Shown here: positions 1-7,044 of the stretch, piece after piece
Layout of the letters: every line of letters starts with the position of its first letter
How positions within the stretch are numbered: position 1 is the stretch's first letter
NCBI GenBank assembly: GCA_946479435.1
Contig: CAMLFX010000103.1
Span: 1-9,884, forward strand
Direction: 5' to 3'
Source of the DNA: an uncultured Sphingobacteriales bacterium
GTDB taxonomy: Bacteria; Bacteroidota; Bacteroidia; Chitinophagales; Chitinophagaceae
Length of the DNA stretch: 9,884 bases
The notes under the pieces: model-generated
The model's database searches: none
Told to the model about the DNA's origin: nothing
What the model saw: only the letters and a program-made list of their open reading frames with translations
Translations under genes and position numbers: made by a program

Positions 1-1255
1 TGTATTGCATGTTTACACGCCCTTGCATATCGGCTATGGTGAGGGTATAAGGCTGTGCTTCTTTCCAGTTGATGGATATATTTAGTGTATTATTAGCGGG
101 CACAGGGTATAGTTGCAACGTGCCGCCTTGCTTTGCTAGTTGCGCTACGTCGGTAGGGAAGTATGTTTCGTAGTAATAATAAAAGATAGATCCTCTATTC
201 CTGGTTCCCCAATGGTTGTTGTCAAGCCATTCTTCAGAAGCGATACGTATTATTTGGTTGAAATTATTGTAGGTTATTAGCGACCTGCTTGCTTTTACAC
301 CCGTATGCAGGTTATAGTCATAATCGTAGTAAATATTTTCAGTGATATTGTTGTTAGCGCCGGTATTGTTTAATTGATATCCGGTTGTATCCATAGTTTG
401 GGTACCGCGGTTGTAATGCAACATCAATTGTTTTTCCACAATGCCATTCGTATTCAGCGTATAGTATGTTTCGTCAGTATTTTTCCAGGCGTTATGATTC
501 CATTCCTGTTTTACATGTGAGGTGAGCATGTTATCAGCATTATAGGTATATATGTCTTTAGCCTGGTTTTGTAGGGTGCCCATACTATTATCAGCCAAAA
601 AAGTTTTTTCGGTGAGGTTGTTGTTCGCATCGTAGGTGTATTGTACCTGGTACAATACTGCGGCAACCCACTGTTGCGTATTTGCATCGTAGCGGTAACC
701 GGTTTCGGTCATCATTTTGCCTACAGTGTTATAAGTATATGCAACAGCAATTCTTGGTAAAAAACTTCGGACTATATTAGACCATACAAAACTGCTGTCG
801 GTAATCTGCAGGTGGTTGGCATTATAACCATAAACGGCCTTTTGAATTACTTCCAGATTGCCGGTATTGCTATTCAGTGCGGCAACGGCATGTGCTGCCG
901 CGTTATCATACGCATCGTAAATGACAGTTTCCTGCCGTGTTACCATACCTGTTGAGGGCTCGATATACCGGGCAGTATCGAATTTTGGGATAGCACTGCC
1001 ATCGCCGCCACGGTTGCCGCTATACTTGTACGCTATTGAATCATTCAGTATATAAGCGCCCGCCAATGGACTAAAAGCGTAAGCGCTGGCGGCAATAATA
1101 CGTGAGTTGATTGCGTTGGTTTTAGTTTGTGGTTTGCCTACCTGTACAAACGATAAGATATTATTTTGATTGAAGATAGTTGTTGGGGACGGTTGTGCAA
1201 CACTTGCGCTAGCATGTACCAATAAGGCAGCAGCTAAATAAATCAGCTTTTTCAT
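1..1255 (-). CDS. Secreted YD-repeat-like protein with T9SS type A sorting domain (3' end outside window)
   Basis: The reading frame is open from an ATG at 1255 to the left window edge, 418 codons without a stop, so the C-terminus is missing. It begins with a signal peptide (MKKLIYLAAALLVHASASVAQ; likely cleavage just before Q). The body contains several YD-like units, such as YTYDANNNLTEKT, YTYNADNMLTSH and YYDYDYNLHTGVK, interspersed with W-rich segments. This is the style of Bacteroidota surface proteins with loose similarity to RHS/YD repeats, but no RHS core is visible. Near the end it enters a sorting domain (LQLYPVPANNTLNISINWKE, then TLTIADMQGR), so export across the outer membrane by T9SS is expected. 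The sorting domain DNA is almost identical to that of the next gene to the right. Function beyond secretion is unknown. Confidence 0.85.
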   Translation of the reverse strand, partial: MKKLIYLAAALLVHASASVAQPSPTTIFNQNNILSFVQVGKPQTKTNAINSRIIAASAYAFSPLAGAYILNDSIAYKYSGNRGGDGSAIPKFDTARYIEPSTGMVTRQETVIYDAYDNAAAHAVAALNSNTGNLEVIQKAVYGYNANHLQITDSSFVWSNIVRSFLPRIAVAYTYNTVGKMMTETGYRYDANTQQWVAAVLYQVQYTYDANNNLTEKTFLADNSMGTLQNQAKDIYTYNADNMLTSHVKQEWNHNAWKNTDETYYTLNTNGIVEKQLMLHYNRGTQTMDTTGYQLNNTGANNNITENIYYDYDYNLHTGVKASRSLITYNNFNQIIRIASEEWLDNNHWGTRNRGSIFYYYYETYFPTDVAQLAKQGGTLQLYPVPANNTLNISINWKEAQPYTLTIADMQGRVNMQY

Positions 1256-1272
1256 GAATAGGGTTTAGGCAG

Positions 1273-1305
1273 CTAAGATAGTATTTATTTTTTTGTTAAA
1301 ACAAA
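1273..1305 (-). promoter_or_regulatory. Possible Bacteroidetes-type promoter for the left-edge gene
   Basis: On the minus strand a TTTG (1305-1302) is followed after 21 bases by TATCTTAG (1280-1273), which matches five of the six defined positions of TAnnTTTG. It lies 18 bases before the ATG at 1255 and overlaps the end of the upstream gene's terminator hairpin. The spacing is slightly long, so this is a weak call. Confidence 0.3.
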
Positions 1306-1329
1306 GGCGCAGCTAGTGCCACGCCTTTT
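1299..1329 (-). terminator. Hairpin terminator after the FGxSL-repeat gene
   Basis: AAAGGCG (1303-1309) pairs with CGCCTTT (1322-1328) around a 12-base loop. Read on the minus strand it lies just after the stop codon at 1354 and is followed by a T-rich stretch. It is a diverged copy of the terminator at 2939-2970. Confidence 0.65.
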
Positions 1330-1353
1330 ATTGTATTGAGATAATGGGATAAG

Positions 1354-2859
1354 CTACCGTACTACGCTGAATCTACCATGCTGCACGGCTCCTTTATCGC
1401 CTTTAAGTATAATGTTGTACACACCTTCCGGTAGCATCGATACATCTATGGTTTCGTTAGTATTCTTGCTGTTGTATTGCATGTTTACACGCCCTTGCAT
1501 ATCGGCTATGGTGAGGGTATAAGGCTGCGCTTCTTTCCAGTTGATAGATACATTTAAAGTATTGTTAGCGGGTACGGGATACAGTTGCAACGTGCCGCCT
1601 TGTTTTTTTAGTTCAGTTACGTTGGTGGTTGCAGGCCTCACATACACGTCTTTACAAAATACGGCCCTGCTGCCCTGGTCATCATTGCACAACAAGCTAA
1701 TAGTTTGCAGGCCCGTTGTAGAAAATACATGCTTCAGCTCATCAGTATTATAAGCGGTACTGGTTGTTGATGGGTAATTTAATATTGGCCTGCGTAATAT
1801 ACCGGCACTGCCGCTTGTATTGTTGCAATAAAGCACGTGCTGTGTATTGTTATAAGTATACACGCAAGGTGTACTTACCACGGCATCGTTATTGAGCGCA
1901 GAGGTGATAAACGGTGTATTGGTAATAGAGCCGCTAATAGCCAGGGTAACGGTTTTAGTGATACCATATCCTTTTGCTATCACCTGTCCGCAATCTGATG
2001 TAAGTACGAAGCCACTTAGGCTTGAAATTGCGGGATACACACCCTTATCAGTAATTGTAGGCGTGCTTAAAAGATCGCTGCCAAAATTGTATAGTTGCAA
2101 GTCGCCACCGTAAGACATTGTAAGTGCATAATGGCTGCCATTTTCATAATGCATAGCAAATAAGCGCGCCCTGTGAGAGGTACCTAAGTCTGGCAGTTTG
2201 GTGAGGGTAGGGAAGGCGGCAAGCGATGTGCCAAAATCCAGGCGCCAAAGCCCCGCATGTCCCGATGCATCATCTTCAGTAAGCAACCCAACCCAGTTGC
2301 TCCCTGTTTTCATAATGCTCAGTTGCATTGGCTGCGATATGAATTTGGCGTGTGTATAAGTTACCACAGGTGTGTTGCTCAGTGAGCTGCCGAAATTAAG
2401 GCGGTAAAAGGTCTGGTCTTCAGCAAAGCCGAAGCCATACCATGTATTATTATCTTCATCCTTTACTACATCGATAGCCAATATGTGCCCTGCGTTCACA
2501 TTGCCGTTGGCAGTTATATAGGTATAAGTGCCTGTTGTTGAATTGGGGTCAGTACCCAGGCTGTCTTTAATGAACGCCGCGCCTACCCAATTAGTACCGG
2601 AAGAGAAAAAATACCAGATACCATTGTCATAGCGCATAACCCCCGTGCTGAAATAGCTATGTATATTGTTTTCAAATATGCTATCGGTGATTATGGTTTG
2701 GTCGGCGTTAAAGTTGCTGTCTAGCAGGCTTAATGTTTTGGCCGCGAAAGGTGCAGTTATACTTATAGTATCATATTGGGTAACGGTGTCGGCAACTATT
2801 ACTTGTGCGCGTACAATACTGCTTAGCAAGCATAAAATGCATAATAAGGATGTTTTCAT
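1354..2859 (-). CDS. Secreted FGxSL-repeat / PKD-like protein with T9SS type A sorting domain
   Basis: This 501-residue exported protein starts with a signal peptide (MKTSLLCILCLLSSIVRAQ). Its middle holds a regular ~50-residue repeat: a short strand ending NFGSSL, DFGTSL, NFGSDL or ISGSI (near residues 155, 208, 258 and 308), each followed by TP and a valine/threonine strand. Evenly spaced beta units of this kind suggest a propeller or stacked beta fold; this is an inference. Residues about 370-409 resemble the end of a PKD domain (HVFSTTGLQTISLL, then CKDVYVRP). Residues 424-501 are a complete type A sorting domain (LQLYPVPANNTL, TLTIADMQGR, LPEGVYNI, FSVVR end), so the product is probably released or anchored at the cell surface through T9SS. 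It has its own terminator and a candidate promoter. The ligand or enzymatic role cannot be read from the sequence; there is no catalytic motif I recognise. Confidence 0.9.
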   Translation of the reverse strand: MKTSLLCILCLLSSIVRAQVIVADTVTQYDTISITAPFAAKTLSLLDSNFNADQTIITDSIFENNIHSYFSTGVMRYDNGIWYFFSSGTNWVGAAFIKDSLGTDPNSTTGTYTYITANGNVNAGHILAIDVVKDEDNNTWYGFGFAEDQTFYRLNFGSSLSNTPVVTYTHAKFISQPMQLSIMKTGSNWVGLLTEDDASGHAGLWRLDFGTSLAAFPTLTKLPDLGTSHRARLFAMHYENGSHYALTMSYGGDLQLYNFGSDLLSTPTITDKGVYPAISSLSGFVLTSDCGQVIAKGYGITKTVTLAISGSITNTPFITSALNNDAVVSTPCVYTYNNTQHVLYCNNTSGSAGILRRPILNYPSTTSTAYNTDELKHVFSTTGLQTISLLCNDDQGSRAVFCKDVYVRPATTNVTELKKQGGTLQLYPVPANNTLNVSINWKEAQPYTLTIADMQGRVNMQYNSKNTNETIDVSMLPEGVYNIILKGDKGAVQHGRFSVVR

Positions 2860-2878
2860 ATTATTGGGTTTGTATATA

Positions 2879-2909
2879 CAAATAACGTCAAAGATTCCGT
2901 TAATTCAAA
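2879..2909 (-). promoter_or_regulatory. Candidate Bacteroidetes promoter for the FGxSL-repeat gene
   Basis: On the minus strand TTTG (2909-2906) is followed after exactly 19 bases by GTTATTTG (2886-2879), whose TTTG half matches the -7 consensus TAnnTTTG while the TA does not. It ends 19 bases before the ATG at 2859, which would leave a very short leader. The spacing is good but the -7 box is imperfect. Confidence 0.4.
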
Positions 2910-2938
2910 AGTATTCGAGAACACCAGGTGTTTCCGGC

Positions 2939-2970
2939 AAAAAAAAGGCGCAGCCAAAGCCGCGCCTTTT
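2939..2970 (-). terminator. Strong intrinsic terminator after the second YD-repeat-like gene
   Basis: AAAAGGCGC (2943-2951) pairs perfectly with GCGCCTTTT (2962-2970) around a 10-base loop. On the minus strand the stem is followed by a run of eight T (complement of the A run at 2939-2946), starting 20 bases past the stop codon of the 2990-4270 gene. With T residues on both sides it could also work on the plus strand. Confidence 0.8.
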
Positions 2971-2989
2971 ATTGAGATAATGGGATAAG

Positions 2990-4270
2990 CTACCGCACTA
3001 CGCTGAACTTACCATGCTGCACACCGCCTTTAGTGCTTAGCATACTCAGGTTATAAATGCCGGAGGGTAACGCACTAATATCTATTGAGTGTATAGTATT
3101 GCCCAAATATGTTTGTTGCATTACCTGCCTGCCTTGCATATCGGTAATACTTACGGTGTGTATTTGTTGCTTGTCTTCATTTAGCTGTAGGTATAGCGTA
3201 TTGGTTGCGGGTACAGGGTATAGCTGCAACTGTGCATTGCTTTTACTTATGTTAGTTACAGCAGTAGGTGTGTAAGGCGCGTAATAGAATTTATTGGCTC
3301 CCGTCATTATGGTGTTTACCCATGCAAAGCCATCCCATTGCATGGTACGCTCGTAAGTGAGGTGGTGATCGCTATTGTGTGTATTTGTTGTACTGTCGCT
3401 TCTTTTCCAGATACCTGCATCTTTAAAGCCGTATATGGAAGTCAGCAGGTCGTCATTGGCATCGTAGGTATTTACAAAGCGGTAAGTAGTATCTATGTGG
3501 CCCATTGCAAACGGGTCGGTAAGCTGGTACTGTACTGCTACTTTATTAGTGGCCGTGTATTTATAAGCCATTCCCTGTCCGTTCATCCATGTATTGAGGC
3601 TGGGGTCATCGAGCAGGCGCACATATTTATATACACAAAGATTGTTGCTGTTGTAAAACAGGTAGGTGCTGTCTTCAACTATCAATGTATCGGCACGGTG
3701 TCCTGAGCCTATTATCTGTATTGCATTTCCGTTGCCATCGTAATTGTAAACATGGCGGGCAGTAGTATCGCTTTGCAGGGTACTGCTATTCCACGAAATA
3801 GTATAGCTGACCTGTAACAGGGTGCCCACATTGTTGTACACATATATGTTGGCCATAGTTGGCTGCCAGTTGCCCGATATAAATTCTTCGGTAGTATCGG
3901 TTGCCACTTTACCACCTGCATCGTAGGTGTAAGATTCGCGTATATAGTTTTGCCAGCCGCCGCCTACAAGGTTTTCTGTAAGCCTTGTGGTGATACGGTC
4001 CTGCGCATCGAACAATTGTATTTTGCGTTCTGTAGGTACAGGTGTACTGCCACCTGTGTAATACCGGTAGCTGGTATCGAAATTATGTTCTTCGTAGGCT
4101 GCACAACCTCTGCCGCTGGTGCTGATATATGCATAAGCAATAGAGTCGTATGATTCATCTTGCGCCAGCTGATCGTTATACCGCAAATGCGCCTCTGACA
4201 ACATACGGGTTTGTGCCTGCGAGGCGAAACAGCTAAAAAGCAATGCTATTGCGATGAGATGTTTGTACAT
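2990..4270 (-). CDS. Secreted YD-repeat-like protein with T9SS type A sorting domain
   Basis: The frame stays open upstream to 4510, but that would overlap the YihY gene. I chose the ATG at 4270 because it begins a clean signal peptide (MYKHLIAIALLFSCFASQAQ) and leaves a 35-base gap; the product is 426 residues. The body carries YD-like units (YTYDAGGKVATDTT, YVYNNVGTLLQVSY, YNYDGNGNAIQI, NTYDANDDLLTSIYG) separated by segments of the form 'W.....W.N'. Residues about 348-426 form a sorting domain (LQLYPVPATNTLYLQLN, SITDMQGR, LPSGIYNL, GKFSVVR end). The layout matches the left-edge gene at 1-1255, so the two are probably paralogs, but the sorting domain here is clearly more diverged. It may be co-transcribed with the membrane protein gene just upstream. 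Role unknown beyond surface export. Confidence 0.88.
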   Translation of the reverse strand: MYKHLIAIALLFSCFASQAQTRMLSEAHLRYNDQLAQDESYDSIAYAYISTSGRGCAAYEEHNFDTSYRYYTGGSTPVPTERKIQLFDAQDRITTRLTENLVGGGWQNYIRESYTYDAGGKVATDTTEEFISGNWQPTMANIYVYNNVGTLLQVSYTISWNSSTLQSDTTARHVYNYDGNGNAIQIIGSGHRADTLIVEDSTYLFYNSNNLCVYKYVRLLDDPSLNTWMNGQGMAYKYTATNKVAVQYQLTDPFAMGHIDTTYRFVNTYDANDDLLTSIYGFKDAGIWKRSDSTTNTHNSDHHLTYERTMQWDGFAWVNTIMTGANKFYYAPYTPTAVTNISKSNAQLQLYPVPATNTLYLQLNEDKQQIHTVSITDMQGRQVMQQTYLGNTIHSIDISALPSGIYNLSMLSTKGGVQHGKFSVVR

Positions 4271-4305
4271 AGAGTTTACAATTGCCTTAAAGCTAGCAAA
4301 ATATT

Positions 4306-5211
4306 TCAGGCTTTTTCCTCCGTCTGCTCTATATGGTACACCGATGCGTGGGGCAGGGGGTGTATTTCGCTTTTTATATGGCTGGCCCAGGCCTTGGTGA
4401 AAGACGCACCAAAGTATAGTATAAGCGATGAGTAGAACACGAATAGCAGTATAAGCACCAGCGCCCCCGATGTACCGTACAGCTCTTGCAAATTGCCCGA
4501 TAGCATCCACCGCAGTGCATATTTACCTACGGTAAACAGCAGGCCTGTAGCGGCTGCGCCTGCCAGCGTTACCTTCAGGCGGAAGCGGCCATCGGGCAGG
4601 TAGCGGAAGATGATGAAGAACCAGGCTGTAACCACCACCAGCGATACGATATGGTTGAGCACGCCATACACATAGCTGCCAAGCGTGGGCGATATCTGGT
4701 ACAAATAACGGCCCATGTACACCTGCATTATATCGACCCCCATAACAGCGAGGAACAACAGGCCGGTGAACAGGATAATGCCCACCGCTTTGGTGCGCGA
4801 TATGAGTATAGAACGGAAATTGCGCTTATGTGTGAGGCGCACATTCCATAGCTGGTTGATAGAGCCACTGATAACCTTGAACAAGGTGGTGGCCACAAAA
4901 AGCAGGAAGATAAAAATAAGGGTAGTGGCCAGCAGGTTGAACTGGTAGCCATGTACGCTGCGTATTACCGATAGTATTTGCTGTCGCCCCTGTTCGCCCA
5001 GCACTTCTTCTACTTTGCCCATTATTCCCCTGCCAATGGTGCGGCGGTCGAAGAACAGGCCGAAGGTGCGCACAATGATCATGAGCATGGGGGGCAGTGC
5101 GAAAGAGGTGAAGAAGGCCGTAGCGCCTGCCATACGCAGGGCATCGTTAGCGGCAAGGTCTTTCACCGCAGTTTTGATAACCGAGATAATATTGGGTATT
5201 TTAAATTGCAT
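4306..5211 (-). CDS. YihY/BrkB-family inner membrane protein
   Basis: The product is a 301-residue polytopic membrane protein. The first helix region contains the AxxAFFTSFALPPMLMII stretch (about residues 29-46), the counterpart of the family's 'AAALAYYTLFSLAPLLL'. Further hydrophobic segments lie near residues 92-115, 142-160, 183-203, 213-233 and 245-269. The last contains LYGTSGALVLILLFVFY, equivalent to the family's 'YGaaGsliiLLlWvYy', then YFGASFTKAWA. Six helices and ~300 residues fit the family. The frame opens at an earlier ATG (5256), adding 15 residues; I prefer 5211 because the protein then begins directly with the usual amphipathic helix. Members were once called ribonuclease BN, which is now considered wrong; the true function is not settled. 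It may head a two-gene unit with the secreted protein at 2990-4270. Confidence 0.88.
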   Translation of the reverse strand: MQFKIPNIISVIKTAVKDLAANDALRMAGATAFFTSFALPPMLMIIVRTFGLFFDRRTIGRGIMGKVEEVLGEQGRQQILSVIRSVHGYQFNLLATTLIFIFLLFVATTLFKVISGSINQLWNVRLTHKRNFRSILISRTKAVGIILFTGLLFLAVMGVDIMQVYMGRYLYQISPTLGSYVYGVLNHIVSLVVVTAWFFIIFRYLPDGRFRLKVTLAGAAATGLLFTVGKYALRWMLSGNLQELYGTSGALVLILLFVFYSSLILYFGASFTKAWASHIKSEIHPLPHASVYHIEQTEEKA

Positions 5212-5300
5212 GTGTGCGGATATATAAATATGTGTAAAAACCGAGCCAAATGCCATTTGCTGGCACAGTATTGATACATACTTAAGCGTATTGGCTGTAA

Positions 5301-5326
5301 CCTTTCCGCCTAACGGCGGATAAAGG
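5301..5326. other. GC-rich hairpin in the divergent intergenic region
   Basis: CCTTTCCGCC (5301-5310) pairs with GGCGG and AAAGG (5315-5319 and 5322-5326) around a TAAC loop, with a two-base AT bulge on the 3' side. It lies between the divergent YihY and response-regulator genes, 90 bases before the first. No downstream T-run makes it a classic terminator. It may be part of a leader RNA. Confidence 0.4.
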
Positions 5327-5339
5327 GCGGCCAGGCACC

Positions 5340-5370
5340 GGGGCTATCTTTAGGTAGCCCCTATTTGTTT
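5340..5370 (+). terminator. Terminator-like hairpin upstream of the response regulator
   Basis: GGGGCTATC (5340-5348) and GGTAGCCCC (5353-5361) form a nine-pair stem, one pair being T-G, with a four-base TTTA loop, followed by TATTTGTTT. The shape is that of an intrinsic terminator reading to the right. No plus-strand gene precedes it in the window, so it may be an orphan terminator, an attenuator, or the end of a small RNA starting in 5212-5339. Confidence 0.45.
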
Positions 5371-5394
5371 GGAATATAATGTGTTGTGCGTTTT
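5364..5394 (+). promoter_or_regulatory. Weak candidate promoter for the response regulator
   Basis: TTTG (5364-5367) is followed after 19 bases by TGCGTTTT (5387-5394), matching four of six defined positions of the -7 box TAnnTTTG. It would give a leader of about 30 bases before the ATG at 5433. The TTTG overlaps the tail of the hairpin at 5340-5361. Only the spacing argues for it. Confidence 0.25.
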
Positions 5395-5432
5395 AAAAGC
5401 GTAAATTGCCGCAGCAATTACATATATATTAA

Positions 5433-5858
5433 ATGAATAAAAACGGGCCTATAGTAGTAATAGAAGATGATTTGGATGACCAGGCTCTGCTAACTACTGT
5501 TTTTAACGAGTTGAATTATAGCAACGAAGTAAAATTTTTTACAACCGGCGATGAAGCTTTACAATACCTGGGCAATGATGATGTGCGGCCCTTCATTATC
5601 CTTTCGGACGTGAATATGCCCAAGCTGAATGGCTTTGCTGTGCGAAATATTGTACACACCAGCCAGGCTATGAACAAAAAGAGCATACCGTATATATTCT
5701 TCTCTACATCGGTAAGTGGCGAAGCTGTAACCGATGCCTACAACCTGTCGGTACAGGGCTTTTTCCTGAAGCCGCACGCCTACGATAAGCTGAAGAAAAC
5801 CATTACCCTGATAGTGGAATACTGGAAAGAATGCTACTCGCCCAGCGGCTATTTTTAG
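5433..5858 (+). CDS. Stand-alone CheY-like response regulator (single receiver domain)
   Basis: This 141-residue protein is almost entirely one receiver domain. The acidic pocket is E11-D12-D13 in VVIEDD. The phosphoacceptor is D59 in ILSDVNMPKLNG. The switch residue is S91 or T92 in the IFFSTS strand, and the conserved lysine is K113 in FFLKP. No DNA-binding or enzymatic output domain follows; the C-terminal helix is followed only by a short tail (YSPSGYF). The product therefore probably acts by protein contact or as a phosphate shuttle from a histidine kinase. The 'DDLDDQALLTTVFNEL' type of N-terminus is common in Bacteroidota single-domain regulators related to cyanobacterial Rcp1. No kinase gene lies in the window, so the partner is unknown. 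The ATG follows an AT-rich leader with no Shine-Dalgarno sequence, which is normal for the phylum. Confidence 0.92.
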   Translation: MNKNGPIVVIEDDLDDQALLTTVFNELNYSNEVKFFTTGDEALQYLGNDDVRPFIILSDVNMPKLNGFAVRNIVHTSQAMNKKSIPYIFFSTSVSGEAVTDAYNLSVQGFFLKPHAYDKLKKTITLIVEYWKECYSPSGYF

Positions 5859-5928
5859 GTGGCTGATAGTGAGGGCGGTAGGTGGGCGAAAAATGCATTA
5901 AATATATTATGCCTAGCTTACACTCATT

Positions 5929-6087
5929 ATGACAGAAACATGGTTGATATTTAAGGATGCGCTGCACGAGTGGCGCTGGAAGCACACGGGTGCCGACAGG
6001 AAAGTTTTAGGCGCTTCACCAAGAGGGTTCAAAACCCGCGAAGATTGCCTGGCCGACGCTATAGAACATGGTTACAAAGGCGAATAA
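5929..6087 (+). CDS. Small YegP/DUF1508-like protein
   Basis: This 52-codon gene lies 70 bases after the response regulator on the same strand. The sequence MTETWLIFKDALHEWRWKH, then KVLGASPRGFKTREDC, follows the YegP/DUF1508 pattern: an aromatic-rich strand with 'YKD..gEWRWrl', a second strand with 'kvia.S..gy', and then a helix starting after 'sk.dc'. Full single-repeat members are of similar length (about 50-60 residues), so it appears complete. The family is a small alpha/beta fold of unknown function, often found as one or two repeats. The match is by motif only, with KVLGAS replacing the usual NG-containing turn. A hairpin terminator follows closely. Possible co-transcription with the response regulator is an inference from spacing and strand. 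Confidence 0.68.
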   Translation: MTETWLIFKDALHEWRWKHTGADRKVLGASPRGFKTREDCLADAIEHGYKGE

Positions 6088-6132
6088 TTAACTGATTTTC
6101 CGCAAGCAAAAGCGGTATTATTTTAAAAAACA

Positions 6133-6171
6133 AATTGCAGGTGGTAGTAATGCCCCTGCAATTGTCGTTTT
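6133..6171 (+). terminator. Terminator-like hairpin after the YegP-like gene
   Basis: AATTGCAGG (6133-6141) and CCTGCAATT (6155-6163) form a perfect nine-pair stem around a 13-base loop, followed by GTCGTTTT. It begins 45 bases after the stop codon at 6087. An A-run (6125-6130) precedes it, so it could also stop minus-strand transcripts from the paralog genes to its right. Confidence 0.55.
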
Positions 6172-6231
6172 AGTGCCGCCCGCAAGTGCATCCTTCCTAA
6201 TACTCACTTGCAAATTTTCTACCCAACATGG
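6171..6231 (+). repeat. ~60-base hairpin repeat, copy A
   Basis: First of three related copies (others at 7045 and 7938). It contains GCAAGTG (6182-6188) and CACTTGC (6205-6211) separated by 16 bases, then CAAATTTT, a C-rich stretch and an ATG (6228-6230). The ATG opens only a 24-codon frame here. The copy lies just past the 3' end of the 6238-6918 gene. Confidence 0.75.
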
Positions 6232-6237
6232 TAATGT

Positions 6238-6918
6238 TTATTGGTAGTATTCGTATTTGTATACCAATAGATACGGTTCTGTATATTCATTTGTTTGATT
6301 CGGTATAGATGTTTCTTTGAGCTTATTACCAAACGTGTCTCTTTCAATGACTACTTGAGAGAAAATGATATTACCATCTAATATGGAGATGACAGTAGTA
6401 TCGTTATTTAAATATTCGTAGTAGTCATTGCCCTCAATGCCATGCTGGGATTCTAACCGGCTATTTCGGTTGAATATTAATGTATCATTGTTGTGCGGTT
6501 TTGTCTCAAACGATTTTTTGGCATTGTTATAGAAATACGTGGAAGAAGTATAAGTGTTTTGAGAAAGTAGTTTTGTAGTGCGCTTAAAATCTATTTTATT
6601 TTCATGATAATAAATACTTCCTGTTAGCTGTTTCTTTTGGTCATATTGGTAAACACATAACCGTTTGTCCGTGGTATTCCTGGTTGATAAAACAAACCCG
6701 GCCTTATCGAAAGAATCAATATCTACAGATTTTAGTTGCTTTTTAACTGGTTTTCCCATCACTATTTCTGTAGTATAGGTCTCGCATGTTATCTTCTTTA
6801 CGACCCCTTTATAGCCACGCTTTATTAGCTCAGGTGTTTGCAGGATATTGGCGTATTGCTGTGCAAAAAGACTGGTGGTAAAAAATATTGCTAGCAGCGT
6901 AGTTATTACATATTTCAT
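6238..6918 (-). CDS. Small secreted protein, first of a tandem paralog pair
   Basis: This is a 226-residue protein with a signal peptide (MKYVITTLLAIFFTTSLFA, cleavage before QQ). After it come a GYKGVVKKITCETY strand pair, DSFDKAGFVLSTRN, and YD-like pieces such as VYQYDQKKQLTGSIYYHENK. It ends in a short tyrosine-rich strand (VYKYEYYQ). There is no sorting domain and no lipobox cysteine, so the mature protein is expected in the periplasm or outside the cell. The 'GxKGxVKxVTxTxY ... DxFDxxGF' start is a pattern I associate with small secreted beta-rich Bacteroidota proteins of unknown function, often present as several paralogs. The gene is visibly AT-richer than the T9SS and YihY genes to its left. 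No minus-strand promoter is evident. Function unknown. Confidence 0.85.
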   Translation of the reverse strand: MKYVITTLLAIFFTTSLFAQQYANILQTPELIKRGYKGVVKKITCETYTTEIVMGKPVKKQLKSVDIDSFDKAGFVLSTRNTTDKRLCVYQYDQKKQLTGSIYYHENKIDFKRTTKLLSQNTYTSSTYFYNNAKKSFETKPHNNDTLIFNRNSRLESQHGIEGNDYYEYLNNDTTVISILDGNIIFSQVVIERDTFGNKLKETSIPNQTNEYTEPYLLVYKYEYYQ

Positions 6919-6961
6919 ATGTTGGTGATTTGAAAATAAAAATAATATTTATTAAATTATT

Positions 6962-6991
6962 TTTGTGAATTTATTTTTTGTTGTAAATTTG
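6962..6991 (+). promoter_or_regulatory. Plus-strand Bacteroidetes promoter copy, antisense to the second paralog
   Basis: TTTG (6962-6965) is followed after 18 bases by TAAATTTG (6984-6991), a full match to the -7 consensus TAnnTTTG. It is the duplicated counterpart of the promoter before the tape-measure gene. Transcription from here would cross hairpin copy B and run antisense into the 3' end of the 7113-7814 gene; no plus-strand gene follows it directly. Confidence 0.6.
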
Positions 6992-7044
6992 CTTTTAACA
7001 AGGTAGGGCTAATACCTTTCAAAAAATAGCTACCAGGTTTTCTA

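Larger units (their letters stand above)
1..3022. repeat. Repeated sorting-domain and terminator cassette in T9SS genes
   Basis: Bases 1-73 match 1473-1545 with a single difference, and weaker similarity continues for about 80 more bases; this is the sorting domain of the first two genes. Bases 1336-1386 match 2972-3022 with three differences; this is the last codons plus 3' flank of the second and third genes. The adjoining terminator hairpins (1303-1328 and 2943-2970) also share their AAAGGCGC and CGCCTTTTATT sequences. The rest of these genes is far less alike. Confidence 0.75.

Noticed and set aside
2666..2980. Plus-strand 104-codon open frame
   Set aside because: It lies mostly antisense to the start of the FGxSL-repeat gene and runs through a terminator; the protein has no recognisable domain.
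3338..3706. Plus-strand 122-codon open frame
   Set aside because: It is entirely antisense to the YD-repeat-like gene, whose signal peptide and sorting domain are convincing; it looks like a shadow frame.
1..4270. RHS/polymorphic toxin system
   Set aside because: The YD-like units suggested RHS proteins, but there is no RHS core, no toxin tip and no VgrG or PAAR neighbour, and the genes end in T9SS sorting domains.
4271..4510. 80-codon N-terminal extension of the 2990-4270 gene
   Set aside because: It overlaps the well-supported YihY gene in another frame, and a normal signal peptide begins at the internal ATG at 4270.
5212..5432. tRNA gene
   Set aside because: The stems do not arrange into a cloverleaf, and there is no recognisable T-loop or acceptor stem.
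6228..6302. 24-codon frame from the ATG of hairpin repeat copy A
   Set aside because: It is antisense to the end of the first paralog and has no counterpart after copy B, so it is unlikely to be a peptide gene.
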